NCBI GenBank assembly: GCA_016788785.1
Contig: JAEUSM010000006.1
Span: 124,001 to 188,000, forward strand
Source: Candidatus Kapaibacterium sp.
Lineage (GTDB): Bacteria > Bacteroidota > Ignavibacteria > Kapaibacteriales > JAEUSM01
Direction of reading: 5' to 3'
Length of the DNA stretch: 64,000 nucleotides
Below the pieces are notes generated by a model. It did no database searches and was not told the DNA's origin. It worked only from the letters and a program-made list of their open reading frames with translations. The position numbers and the translations under genes were made by a program. Below, piece after piece: positions 54,325 through 61,693 of this stretch. The first letter of the stretch is position 1. Each line of letters begins with the position of its first letter.

Positions 54325-55986
54325 TTGTATAGAACAGTACGATTATTACTGTTGTTTGTTGTTTCTATAGCCATTTTTGGGTGTGCTTCAATACCAAGTA
54401 GATTAGGGGGAGGTCCTGAAGACAAAGAACCACCAACGGTGATACGAACTTTTCCAGAAAATAGATCTGTTTCCTTCAAAGAGTCTACAATTGAAATAGA
54501 ATTTTCGGAATATGTTAATCGGGGTAGTGTACTTCAAAATATCGTAATTCAACCAAGGACAAAACAAGAGTATTCTTGGAAAGGTACTATACTCAAAATT
54601 CATTTCATCGAACCATTACGAGATTCGACTACGTATTCATTGACTATTGGAAATGACGTTATGGATGTGAATCAAAACAAAGCAACTGCTCCAATTTCTT
54701 TGGCATTTTCCACAGGTTCTACGATAGATTCCGCTAAAATTTATGGTAAAATTATAGGCGCTTTTCCTGACGGAGTACAAATATTTGCGTACAAATTGGG
54801 GTCTGAAGACACTTGTAATCCCGAATCACGATTTCCAGATTATAACAGAAGAATTGCATCTGATGGATCATTTTCATTTGAGTCAATTGCAAATGGAACC
54901 TATCGTTTATTCGCTATAAAAGATGAAATTGGAAATAATCTTTTTGATATTGGTAACGATATGTTTTCAATTGCACCTTTGGATATCACCGCAAAACATT
55001 TTGTCACAGACTCGGTAGTTTTCAAAATTTGTCCAGCAGACTATTTTATTCGAGCAAAAATTATAGATGTTAAAGGTGTTTCAAATCAAGAAATTGAAGT
55101 ACAATTTTCTAAAGAAGTGTTGATTGGAACATCGAGTTCTTCTAATTTTTCTATTATTGATTCTTCTACATCTGAACCAATGAATATATTGTCAATAAAC
55201 AAATCAAAACATAGCCAAAAAGAACTAACCATAGTCGTTGACAAACCATTTGTTGAAAATAGAAAATATGGAATTTCTATGAATAACAATTCCAAACATT
55301 TCAAAGATATTCATAATTTCGAAGTTCCTACTCAAGATTCCATTCTTTATTTTTCGAGTAGAAACAGTCTATTTCCCAATAAAAACGCAATAGCATCAGT
55401 TTCAAAAAAAGATTCCTCAACGAATATTTCCTTATCTGACTCATTAGAAATATTATTGGAACAACCTATTTCGCCTACAGGAACAGTATCTTACATAACT
55501 CAAAAAAATGAAAAGATTTCGTTATTGACAAATCCTTCAATTAGAAATTACTTTTCAATTCCATTTACTACTTTTGCAAATAATCAATGGAATAATGTTA
55601 CTGTAGAAATCAAAGACCCAGTAACGAAATTTGATACAATTGTAAGACTATCGTATCAAACAGTTGACAATAGAAATTTTGGTAAAATCAAAGGAACAAT
55701 TGAGCGAAAAAATACTGAAATTCCATTGCTTTTCAAATTAAATTCTACAAAAAGAAATGGAAAAAACTATCAGTTTTTCGTTACAGAGAGTACCTTTAGT
55801 TTTGAGAATTTGGAAGAAGGTTCTTACATAATGGATATAATTGTTGATACTGACAAAAATGGAATATTTAGTTGTGGTAATGTAGATCCACTTCAATATT
55901 GTGAAAAAGTTATAAAACATCCTACAATTTTTGAAATTAAACCTCGTTGGAGTATAGACAAAGTTTTAATAAAAATCCCAGAATAA
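54325..55986 (+). CDS. Bacterial Ig-like (Big_5-type) lipoprotein
   Basis: The predicted 553-residue lipoprotein has a leader of 20 residues ending in lipobox 'AIFGC' when started at the TTG at 54325. ATGs at 54277 and 54289 give an unusually long leader and would overlap the divergent gene, but cannot be excluded. After the Cys comes 'PEDKEPPTVIRTFPENRS' and a domain of about 110 residues with 'IEIEFSEYVNRGSVLQNIVI' and 'YSLTIGNDVMDVNQN', typical of Big_5 Ig-like domains. More beta-rich domains follow. Similar proteins are common envelope lipoproteins in Bacteroidota; function is unknown. Dps follows after 4 bases and may be co-transcribed. Confidence 0.72.
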   Translation: MYRTVRLLLLFVVSIAIFGCASIPSRLGGGPEDKEPPTVIRTFPENRSVSFKESTIEIEFSEYVNRGSVLQNIVIQPRTKQEYSWKGTILKIHFIEPLRDSTTYSLTIGNDVMDVNQNKATAPISLAFSTGSTIDSAKIYGKIIGAFPDGVQIFAYKLGSEDTCNPESRFPDYNRRIASDGSFSFESIANGTYRLFAIKDEIGNNLFDIGNDMFSIAPLDITAKHFVTDSVVFKICPADYFIRAKIIDVKGVSNQEIEVQFSKEVLIGTSSSSNFSIIDSSTSEPMNILSINKSKHSQKELTIVVDKPFVENRKYGISMNNNSKHFKDIHNFEVPTQDSILYFSSRNSLFPNKNAIASVSKKDSSTNISLSDSLEILLEQPISPTGTVSYITQKNEKISLLTNPSIRNYFSIPFTTFANNQWNNVTVEIKDPVTKFDTIVRLSYQTVDNRNFGKIKGTIERKNTEIPLLFKLNSTKRNGKNYQFFVTESTFSFENLEEGSYIMDIIVDTDKNGIFSCGNVDPLQYCEKVIKHPTIFEIKPRWSIDKVLIKIPE

Positions 55987-55990
55987 TACA

Positions 55991-56479
55991 ATGAAAAAAA
56001 CTAATAAAACAACACTTAATGATATAGGAATTGACAAAAAATTGGCTGAAAAATTGTCAAAATCTTTGAATAATCTCTTAGCTGATTTCCAAGTATTCTA
56101 TATGAATACTCGTGGATTCCACTGGAATATCAAAGGAGTACAGTTTTTCGAATTACATCTCAAATTTGAAGAACTTTACTCTCTTTTAGTGATTAAAATT
56201 GACGAAATTGCAGAACGCATTCAAACAATCGGTTTTATACCATGCCATAGTTTTGAATCGTATTTGAAATTATCCTCAATTAAATCTGTTGAAAATGTTT
56301 CAAATGGTGTAAAAGCTATTGAGCATATTCTTGCATCTCTTTCGATATTGATAAAAGCAGAACGTGAAATTATGTCGTTAGCACAAGAAGCAAATGATGA
56401 AGGCACTTCAGCATTGATGTCAGATTACATCCGTGAACAAGAGAAATTGGTATGGATGTATAAAGCATATTTAGGTTAA
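55991..56479 (+). CDS. dps: Dps-family ferritin-like DNA-protection protein
   Basis: Dps forms a 12-subunit shell that oxidises iron with peroxide and often binds DNA. The 162-residue product has the signature 'YMNTRGFHWNIKGVQFFELH' with the ferroxidase histidine and 'YSLLVIKIDEIAERIQTIGF' with the acidic residues, as in Dps. The lysine-rich N-terminus (MKKTNKTTLND...) could bind DNA. Its end overlaps the sigma-54 activator gene's end (convergent, 4 bases). A link to iron and to the SUF operon is plausible but not shown. Confidence 0.93.
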   Translation: MKKTNKTTLNDIGIDKKLAEKLSKSLNNLLADFQVFYMNTRGFHWNIKGVQFFELHLKFEELYSLLVIKIDEIAERIQTIGFIPCHSFESYLKLSSIKSVENVSNGVKAIEHILASLSILIKAEREIMSLAQEANDEGTSALMSDYIREQEKLVWMYKAYLG

Positions 56480-57687
56480 GTGATATTATAGAGCTGAAGC
56501 TTACGATAAAGTGTTCGCTCACTAATTCCCAAGTGATTGGCTACTAAACGACGATTTCCTGAAAAACGTTGTAAAGTAGCCTTAATCATATTCTTTTCCA
56601 TATCTTCCAAAGAATACTCCTCTGGATCCTTTTCAACACTCTCAACCTTGGTAGCTTTGAATACTTCTTCATCCTCTACAAAATTTTGGGCTGGTTGATG
56701 TTGAGGTATGGTTATCAGTTGTATCACTGTTTTCAAGGCTAATTTCATTTCGTTTACTTCATTTGTCAATTGAAGTAATGTTTGATAAATCAACCCTAAA
56801 TCAGGTGATACTGATGCAACTGGTGGTGCATTCACTTTTACAATTGCTAACGATGATTGAGGATGGTCAGCCATTTCTTTCAACGTTGGAGGAAGATGCT
56901 CCATCAATTGTTTTTTTGTCAAAATTCCTTTTCGTTCTAATAGAACAGTCGTTTCTATGACATTTCGCAATTCACGGATATTACCAGTCCAAGGAAATTG
57001 TTGTAACAATGTTATAACATCCTCATCAACTGATTGAAATGGAATTTTTAATTTTGCACAGGCTTTCTCAGCAAAATGCTCTACTAACAAGGGAATATCT
57101 TCAATTCTATCTCTGAGTGCTGGTAACTCAATGCGAATATTATTCAGTCTGTATAGCAAATCTCGTCGGAAATTTCCTCTATCAGCTTCATATTCTAAAT
57201 TTCTATTTGTCGCAGCTACCACACGTACGTTGACTTTGTTAATTGAAGAAGAACCTAAGCGTGAATATGAACCATCTTCTAAAATTCGAAGTAGTTTTGA
57301 TTGGATACTAATGGGCATTTCCCCTATTTCATCAAGAAAAATAGTTCCATTATTCGCAGCTTCAAAAAATCCCACTCGTTGTTCAATTGCATTGGTAAAT
57401 GCTCCTTTTTCGTGTCCAAAAAGTTCTGCTTCCAAAAGTGTTTCGGGTATGGCAGCACAATTGACACTAACAAACGGTGCTTTCTTACGATTAGATAACT
57501 GATGAATAATACTGGCAAAAACTTCCTTACCAGTTCCAGTTTCACCATTAATCAACACAGAAATATCTGTTGTTGCTACTTTTCGAGCTTTTTCTATAGC
57601 CTCATAAAGTAATGGTGATTCACCTATTATCTCAAATCGTTCTTTAAGAAGTTGTAATAATTGTAATGTATTGTTGTCGAGATTCAT
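56476..57687 (-). CDS. Sigma-54-dependent activator lacking a receiver domain
   Basis: The 403-residue protein has the AAA+ domain of bacterial enhancer-binding proteins: Walker A 'NGETGTGKEVF' (about 47-57), the sigma-54 contact loop at 95-100 reading GAFTNA instead of the usual GAFTGA, Walker B 'TIFLDEIGEM' and 'FRRDLLYRLNNIRIELPALR'. A C-terminal Fis-type helix-turn-helix is at about 363-403 ('GNRRLVANHLGISERTLYRK'). There is no N-terminal receiver or sensory domain, only 20 residues, so activity may be controlled by expression or an unknown partner. The Asn in the loop is seen in some family members and may still work. A hairpin lies just upstream. Confidence 0.9.
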   Translation of the reverse strand: MNLDNNTLQLLQLLKERFEIIGESPLLYEAIEKARKVATTDISVLINGETGTGKEVFASIIHQLSNRKKAPFVSVNCAAIPETLLEAELFGHEKGAFTNAIEQRVGFFEAANNGTIFLDEIGEMPISIQSKLLRILEDGSYSRLGSSSINKVNVRVVAATNRNLEYEADRGNFRRDLLYRLNNIRIELPALRDRIEDIPLLVEHFAEKACAKLKIPFQSVDEDVITLLQQFPWTGNIRELRNVIETTVLLERKGILTKKQLMEHLPPTLKEMADHPQSSLAIVKVNAPPVASVSPDLGLIYQTLLQLTNEVNEMKLALKTVIQLITIPQHQPAQNFVEDEEVFKATKVESVEKDPEEYSLEDMEKNMIKATLQRFSGNRRLVANHLGISERTLYRKLQLYNIT

Positions 57688-57697
57688 AGATAAGAAA

Positions 57698-57713
57698 AGG
57701 GGGTTTCCCCCCT
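57698..57713 (-). terminator. GC-rich hairpin terminator after the rhodanese gene
   Basis: On the minus strand GGGGGG-AAA-CCCCC is followed by TTTTCTTAT, a compact intrinsic terminator and the most GC-rich stretch nearby in a very AT-rich sequence. It ends only about 10 bases before the ATG of the sigma-54 activator, so it separates the rhodanese gene from the activator or acts as an attenuator. Confidence 0.7.
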
Positions 57714-57740
57714 AAAAATTAACATTCAAATGGAACGAGA

Positions 57741-58223
57741 TTACTTAGAAACAGCTCCACCTTTTTCTGTCCACTCTTTCCAACCATTCAAATAAATATA
57801 CACATTTGTAAATTTGAATTGTTTCGTCAATTGGTCAGAAATCATATGAGAAAGTTCGCATTCTCCTCCACCACAATAGACTACTATTCGTTTATCTGGT
57901 GATAAATTCATTCCCAATAACTCTGGGATGTGTTTTTCAAATTCCATTGCATAGAAATTTTTTGCTCCCTTAAGATGACCTTGAGCAAATTCTTCCGGTT
58001 TACGTGCATCAATTATCAATACATCTGGGTCTTCAACAAGTTTAGAAACTTGTTCAAATGTTACACCTTTTGAGTCAGAATGCTGAGTAGATGTAGTTTT
58101 TTCAACTGTTGTTTCATTTTTTTGTGCATCCTTAGGTACTTCATTGTTTTGTTTACACGAAACTACCATTATTGACGAAACAAGGCACATTGCGATTAGG
58201 ACATACTTCATTGATTTATTCAT
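57741..58223 (-). CDS. Rhodanese-domain lipoprotein
   Basis: The 160-residue product has a lipoprotein leader with lipobox 'VVSC' (Cys at about residue 23) and one rhodanese domain (about 55-155). The domain has 'DVLIIDARKPEEFAQGHLKG' and the active-site loop 'VVYCGGGECELSHMI', where Cys is the sulfur-accepting residue. It probably handles sulfane sulfur at the periplasmic side. It overlaps the upstream small membrane protein by 8 bases, so the two form a unit. A hairpin terminator follows. Confidence 0.88.
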   Translation of the reverse strand: MNKSMKYVLIAMCLVSSIMVVSCKQNNEVPKDAQKNETTVEKTTSTQHSDSKGVTFEQVSKLVEDPDVLIIDARKPEEFAQGHLKGAKNFYAMEFEKHIPELLGMNLSPDKRIVVYCGGGECELSHMISDQLTKQFKFTNVYIYLNGWKEWTEKGGAVSK

Positions 58224-58701
58224 ATTGTTTTACAAGTGAGTCTAAGGAATTTTTGTCTTTGATAGTTTTGAAACTTACTTCAATAAGAGGACTTTTCATT
58301 GGGATTTTATTGCTAAAAGTTTCTTTTGTAGTTGTAGAAAGAGAATCACCAATTGACCAAATCTGAACATACTTTGTATACTCTGTACTGATAGAAGCTA
58401 ACTTCTGAGTTATTTTTGAATCAGTAGATTTCTTAAACGTATATATAGCTTGACAACTGGTTTTCAAGGAATCAACTCCAATGATAATAAACACTGTATT
58501 AGAACAGGTAAATTGCAGATTAGAGTTTACCGTTGATGTTGTATCTTTAGGTTTTGGTTTGAACAAATCTGCATCATCTACAAATGTTAACTTTCGTTCT
58601 TCTCGAAACCAAGGCAATGGTTTTGGAGCGAAATAATTGTAAAATGCCCCTAAAGCAGCTGCCAAAAAAAGTAGTATTATTGAATCTCGAACTAATTTCA
58701 T
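58216..58701 (-). CDS. Small membrane protein of unknown function upstream of rhodanese
   Basis: The 161-residue product has one N-terminal membrane helix (about residues 7-24, 'SIILLFLAAALGAFYNYF') followed by 'PKPLPWFREERKL' and a soluble, beta-like region. A similar 'NYF.P..LPW' start is common in proteins that precede or are fused to rhodanese domains, so it may help that domain at the envelope, but this is inference. No catalytic motif was found. It overlaps the rhodanese gene by 8 bases. Confidence 0.6.
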   Translation of the reverse strand: MKLVRDSIILLFLAAALGAFYNYFAPKPLPWFREERKLTFVDDADLFKPKPKDTTSTVNSNLQFTCSNTVFIIIGVDSLKTSCQAIYTFKKSTDSKITQKLASISTEYTKYVQIWSIGDSLSTTTKETFSNKIPMKSPLIEVSFKTIKDKNSLDSLVKQYE

Positions 58702-58707
58702 AGTGGG

Positions 58708-59148
58708 TTAAAGTAATGTAGAATATGCTAAATTAATCAAAATTGTCTTTTCTTCAGCAATTTTTTGCTCGTGAGTCGATAAATGTTGCACTCTGTCAGG
58801 ATGATATACCATCAATAATCGCTTATATGCTGACTTTATTTGGTCATTCGTCGGGTTTTCGTGTTGTATATTTAAAATAGACAACGCTTCTTTACGAGTT
58901 AACTTTTGAGTTTTCTGTGAACTTGATTGTTGTTCTTGTTTTTGGTGCTGATTTGTTTGAGCTTTTTGATGCTGTTTTTTTGAAAAAAGAGCATCAATTT
59001 CTTTCGCTAACGGATCATTTTCAATGGTAGAATTCATTGTTTTCTTTGGTGTTACTTTCGGTGCAGACTTTTGCGATGAAGATGCCGTTGGACTACTTTT
59101 TGTTGCATACGATGATGCAATTTTTATTATTCTGTTTACTATTCCCAT
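58708..59148 (-). CDS. Small J-domain protein
   Basis: The 146-residue product has a low-complexity N-terminus rich in Gln, Lys and Ser (about 15-80), then a C-terminal J domain (about 83-146) with 'ALSILNIQHENPTNDQIKSA' and the essential HPD in 'MVYHPDRVQHLS'. It would stimulate an Hsp70. It lacks a Gly/Phe linker and zinc fingers, so it is a type III J protein with a possible specialised client. It is 6 bases upstream of the next gene on its strand and diverges from the glycosyltransferase-like gene across 32 bases. Confidence 0.85.
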   Translation of the reverse strand: MGIVNRIIKIASSYATKSSPTASSSQKSAPKVTPKKTMNSTIENDPLAKEIDALFSKKQHQKAQTNQHQKQEQQSSSQKTQKLTRKEALSILNIQHENPTNDQIKSAYKRLLMVYHPDRVQHLSTHEQKIAEEKTILINLAYSTLL

Positions 59149-59180
59149 AATTTCCTCATTGCATTTGACGTTGTGTACCC

Positions 59181-60632
59181 GTGAAAATTACAAGAGTTTC
59201 TTCTAATATTGATATTATCATATGGTTAGGAATGTATTTTTCATTAACCATAACCATTCTCTTTCCTATTTTTTCATTTTCAAAAGGTATAGTCTATCCT
59301 TTAGATGATGTTTATATTCATCTCACAATGGCAAAAAATTTACTTCAAAATGCTTCTTGGGGTTTGTTCCCAAATCAAAACATTGCAGCTTCATCATCAC
59401 CTTTGTATACAATACTTTTAGCACCATTCACTATCTCTTCAAACGTGGCAATGTATGCTCCTTTGATACTTAATAGTTTCATAAGCATAGGATTGTTGTT
59501 ACTTTTGAGAAGTACTTTGTTACGACTTAAATTGTCAACTCTTATTCGAACTATTCTTGGAGTAATTTTCATTCTCATTTTTCCACTTCCATCGTTAACA
59601 GTAATGGGAATGGAACATTTACTTCATTCTTTGTTAGTTGTTGGAATAATACTTGTAATATCATATGGAACAAACAAACAATGGTTAATTCCTATACTTG
59701 TTGCTTTTTCGTTGTTTTTGCGTTTAGAAACCTCGTTTGTACTTTTGGGTATTGGAATTTGGTGTTTATTTGAAAAAAAGTGGGAGATACTTTTACAAAT
59801 TTCAATCGGTTTTATACTTGGAATTGGAATGTATTTTCTACTTTCTATCATCTTTTCCATTAGTATTATACCTAATTCAATCTTGTTAAAAACCATTATG
59901 AATGAACAAACTTTTTTAAGTTCTACACTTCAAAAGGTTTGGAATTCAAAATTGTTGTTGTTTCTTTCGATTTTGAGCGTAATAATACTTGTAGTCCAAT
60001 GGAAAAATTCGAAATTGTACTTAATAGTGTCTATTACCTCAATTTCACATCTTGTGTTTGCACGTCAGGGATGGTTTTTTCGTTATGAAACCTATATCAT
60101 AGTCTTGTTTTTTATTACATTTATTTTGGAATTTTTTAAAGACGATTCTCAAAGGAATAAACTGATTGCTGTTTTTTTTGCCCTTGCATTCCTAATAATT
60201 TGTGGTAAACGTGCATTTTTATCAATGTCTACAACCCATTTGGCAAGCAAAAACATCTTTGATCAACAATTTCAAACAGCTATGATAGTAAAACTATTAC
60301 CTGCTGAAACTAAGATAGCTGTTAATGATATTGGCGTTATTGCTTATTACAATAATGATAAGAGGATTATTGATTTATATGGAATCGCAACGAAAGAAAT
60401 TTTTTCAATGAAACGGAGTAATTCTTTTTCTTCAGAACAAATAAGACAATATCTCACCTCTCAAAATATTGAGTTTTTAGCGTTATATACATCTTGGTTC
60501 GAAAGCGAGATGTTTACAGATTTTAGAAAAATACGAGCAACAACACTTCAAAACAATGTTGTTTGTGGAGACACGGTCGTAAGTTTTTTTCAACGAAACC
60601 ATTCAAAAACTCTAAATGCAAACTTCCCTTAA
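59181..60632 (+). CDS. Polytopic membrane protein, GT-C-type glycosyltransferase-like
   Basis: The 483-residue product has about ten membrane helices. The first external loop reads 'YPLDDVYIHLTMAKNLLQNA', with the acidic pair typical of GT-C glycosyltransferases that use polyprenyl-linked sugars, and then 'SSPLYTILLAPFTI'. A soluble C-terminal domain follows (about 365-483). Acceptor and donor cannot be predicted. The start is GTG (an in-frame ATG at codon 18 would remove part of the first helix). It ends with a 4-base overlap with the convergent glycosyltransferase gene, and is near another glycosylation-type gene. Confidence 0.7.
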   Translation: MKITRVSSNIDIIIWLGMYFSLTITILFPIFSFSKGIVYPLDDVYIHLTMAKNLLQNASWGLFPNQNIAASSSPLYTILLAPFTISSNVAMYAPLILNSFISIGLLLLLRSTLLRLKLSTLIRTILGVIFILIFPLPSLTVMGMEHLLHSLLVVGIILVISYGTNKQWLIPILVAFSLFLRLETSFVLLGIGIWCLFEKKWEILLQISIGFILGIGMYFLLSIIFSISIIPNSILLKTIMNEQTFLSSTLQKVWNSKLLLFLSILSVIILVVQWKNSKLYLIVSITSISHLVFARQGWFFRYETYIIVLFFITFILEFFKDDSQRNKLIAVFFALAFLIICGKRAFLSMSTTHLASKNIFDQQFQTAMIVKLLPAETKIAVNDIGVIAYYNNDKRIIDLYGIATKEIFSMKRSNSFSSEQIRQYLTSQNIEFLALYTSWFESEMFTDFRKIRATTLQNNVVCGDTVVSFFQRNHSKTLNANFP

Positions 60633-61591
60633 ACCATTTGTAAAATTCTGTCCAGTTGTTGCAACTCTTCAAAAGTTACCATTCCTTCTTGAAAATTGGC
60701 ATATAAATATGCGAGTTGTTGTTTTGCATCTGTAAAGTTTCGTAATTGCAAGTTCAATACTACTACTAAATACTTTTGAAAAAACCTATATTCCTTGTCA
60801 GAAAATTTGTCATTCAAAATATGCTTCATTTCTTCAAATCTGGATTGATGAAGTAACGCTTGTGCTATTCTAATTTTGATGAATTCAATTTGTTTTATTG
60901 ATAATTCTTTGGATGTAAGTAGTTTTGTTCCTAACGTAATTACTAAATCCATTTTTTTATCTGCAAAGTATGTAAGAACTAATTGATAAGCTGAATAGTC
61001 ATCGTTAGAAATTGCATACTCTTTCTCCAACAACATTCTATTTCGTTGTCGTTTTTCTTCTGAATTTTCCAAGTATCCATAGTGAATAATTTCAAAAGGA
61101 GACTCAATTACTGTAAAACCAGCATTTTGAATGGATGTTAAAATTTGTTCGTGAATCTTACCCTCAAATCGAATTCGCTTATCGTTTCGAAATATCCGTG
61201 TGTAAGTATGTTTTGAAAAAGAAGTTAGTGAATCATTAAGATAGTTTTTGATAGTTACTGAAAATCCACCAACCATTTGGTTTTTGTAATGTAGTTCAAA
61301 AAAATCCTTATCGAAGTAAGAAAGTTCTTCATCTGAATCTATCATTAGCAACCATGGAGTAGAACAATAAGCAATTGCTGTATTTCTTGCTTGAGAAAAA
61401 TCATCCTTCCAACTGTCGTACCATACCGTACAACCGTATCGTAAGCAACATTGTACTGTCTTATCCGTTGAACCTGTATCAAGAATGACTATACCACATT
61501 GAATTGGAACTAGACTTTTCAAGGTTCTTTCAATAGTTTTTTCTGAATTTTTCGTCAGTATAAATGCTGTAATTGCTTCCTTAAATTGCAT
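60629..61591 (-). CDS. Family 2 glycosyltransferase with helical C-terminal region
   Basis: The 320-residue protein has a GT-A fold: 'AITAFILTKNSEKTIERTLK', 'GIVILDTGSTDKTVQCCLRY', 'DDFSQARNTAIAYC' and the Asp-X-Asp equivalent 'MIDSDEELSYF'. This matches GT2 enzymes such as those with the SunS-like layout that transfer a sugar to a lipid or protein. The last 120 residues are helical with TPR-like character. I chose the ATG at 61591; a longer upstream frame adds 30 residues of unlikely hydrophobic/aromatic sequence. No signal or membrane segment, so cytoplasmic. Confidence 0.88.
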   Translation of the reverse strand: MQFKEAITAFILTKNSEKTIERTLKSLVPIQCGIVILDTGSTDKTVQCCLRYGCTVWYDSWKDDFSQARNTAIAYCSTPWLLMIDSDEELSYFDKDFFELHYKNQMVGGFSVTIKNYLNDSLTSFSKHTYTRIFRNDKRIRFEGKIHEQILTSIQNAGFTVIESPFEIIHYGYLENSEEKRQRNRMLLEKEYAISNDDYSAYQLVLTYFADKKMDLVITLGTKLLTSKELSIKQIEFIKIRIAQALLHQSRFEEMKHILNDKFSDKEYRFFQKYLVVVLNLQLRNFTDAKQQLAYLYANFQEGMVTFEELQQLDRILQMV

Positions 61592-61693
61592 TTTCAATAG
61601 GGAATTTCGAAAGAAAAAAAGGAATTTACCATAACATTTCGTAAATTGCAACCTCAAAAGAAAAAAACATTTTATTAACATAACGATTCGAGT

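Noticed and set aside
56476-57687. Response regulator of the histidine kinase at 48904-51129
   Set aside because: The sigma-54 activator has no receiver domain, so it cannot be a standard partner.
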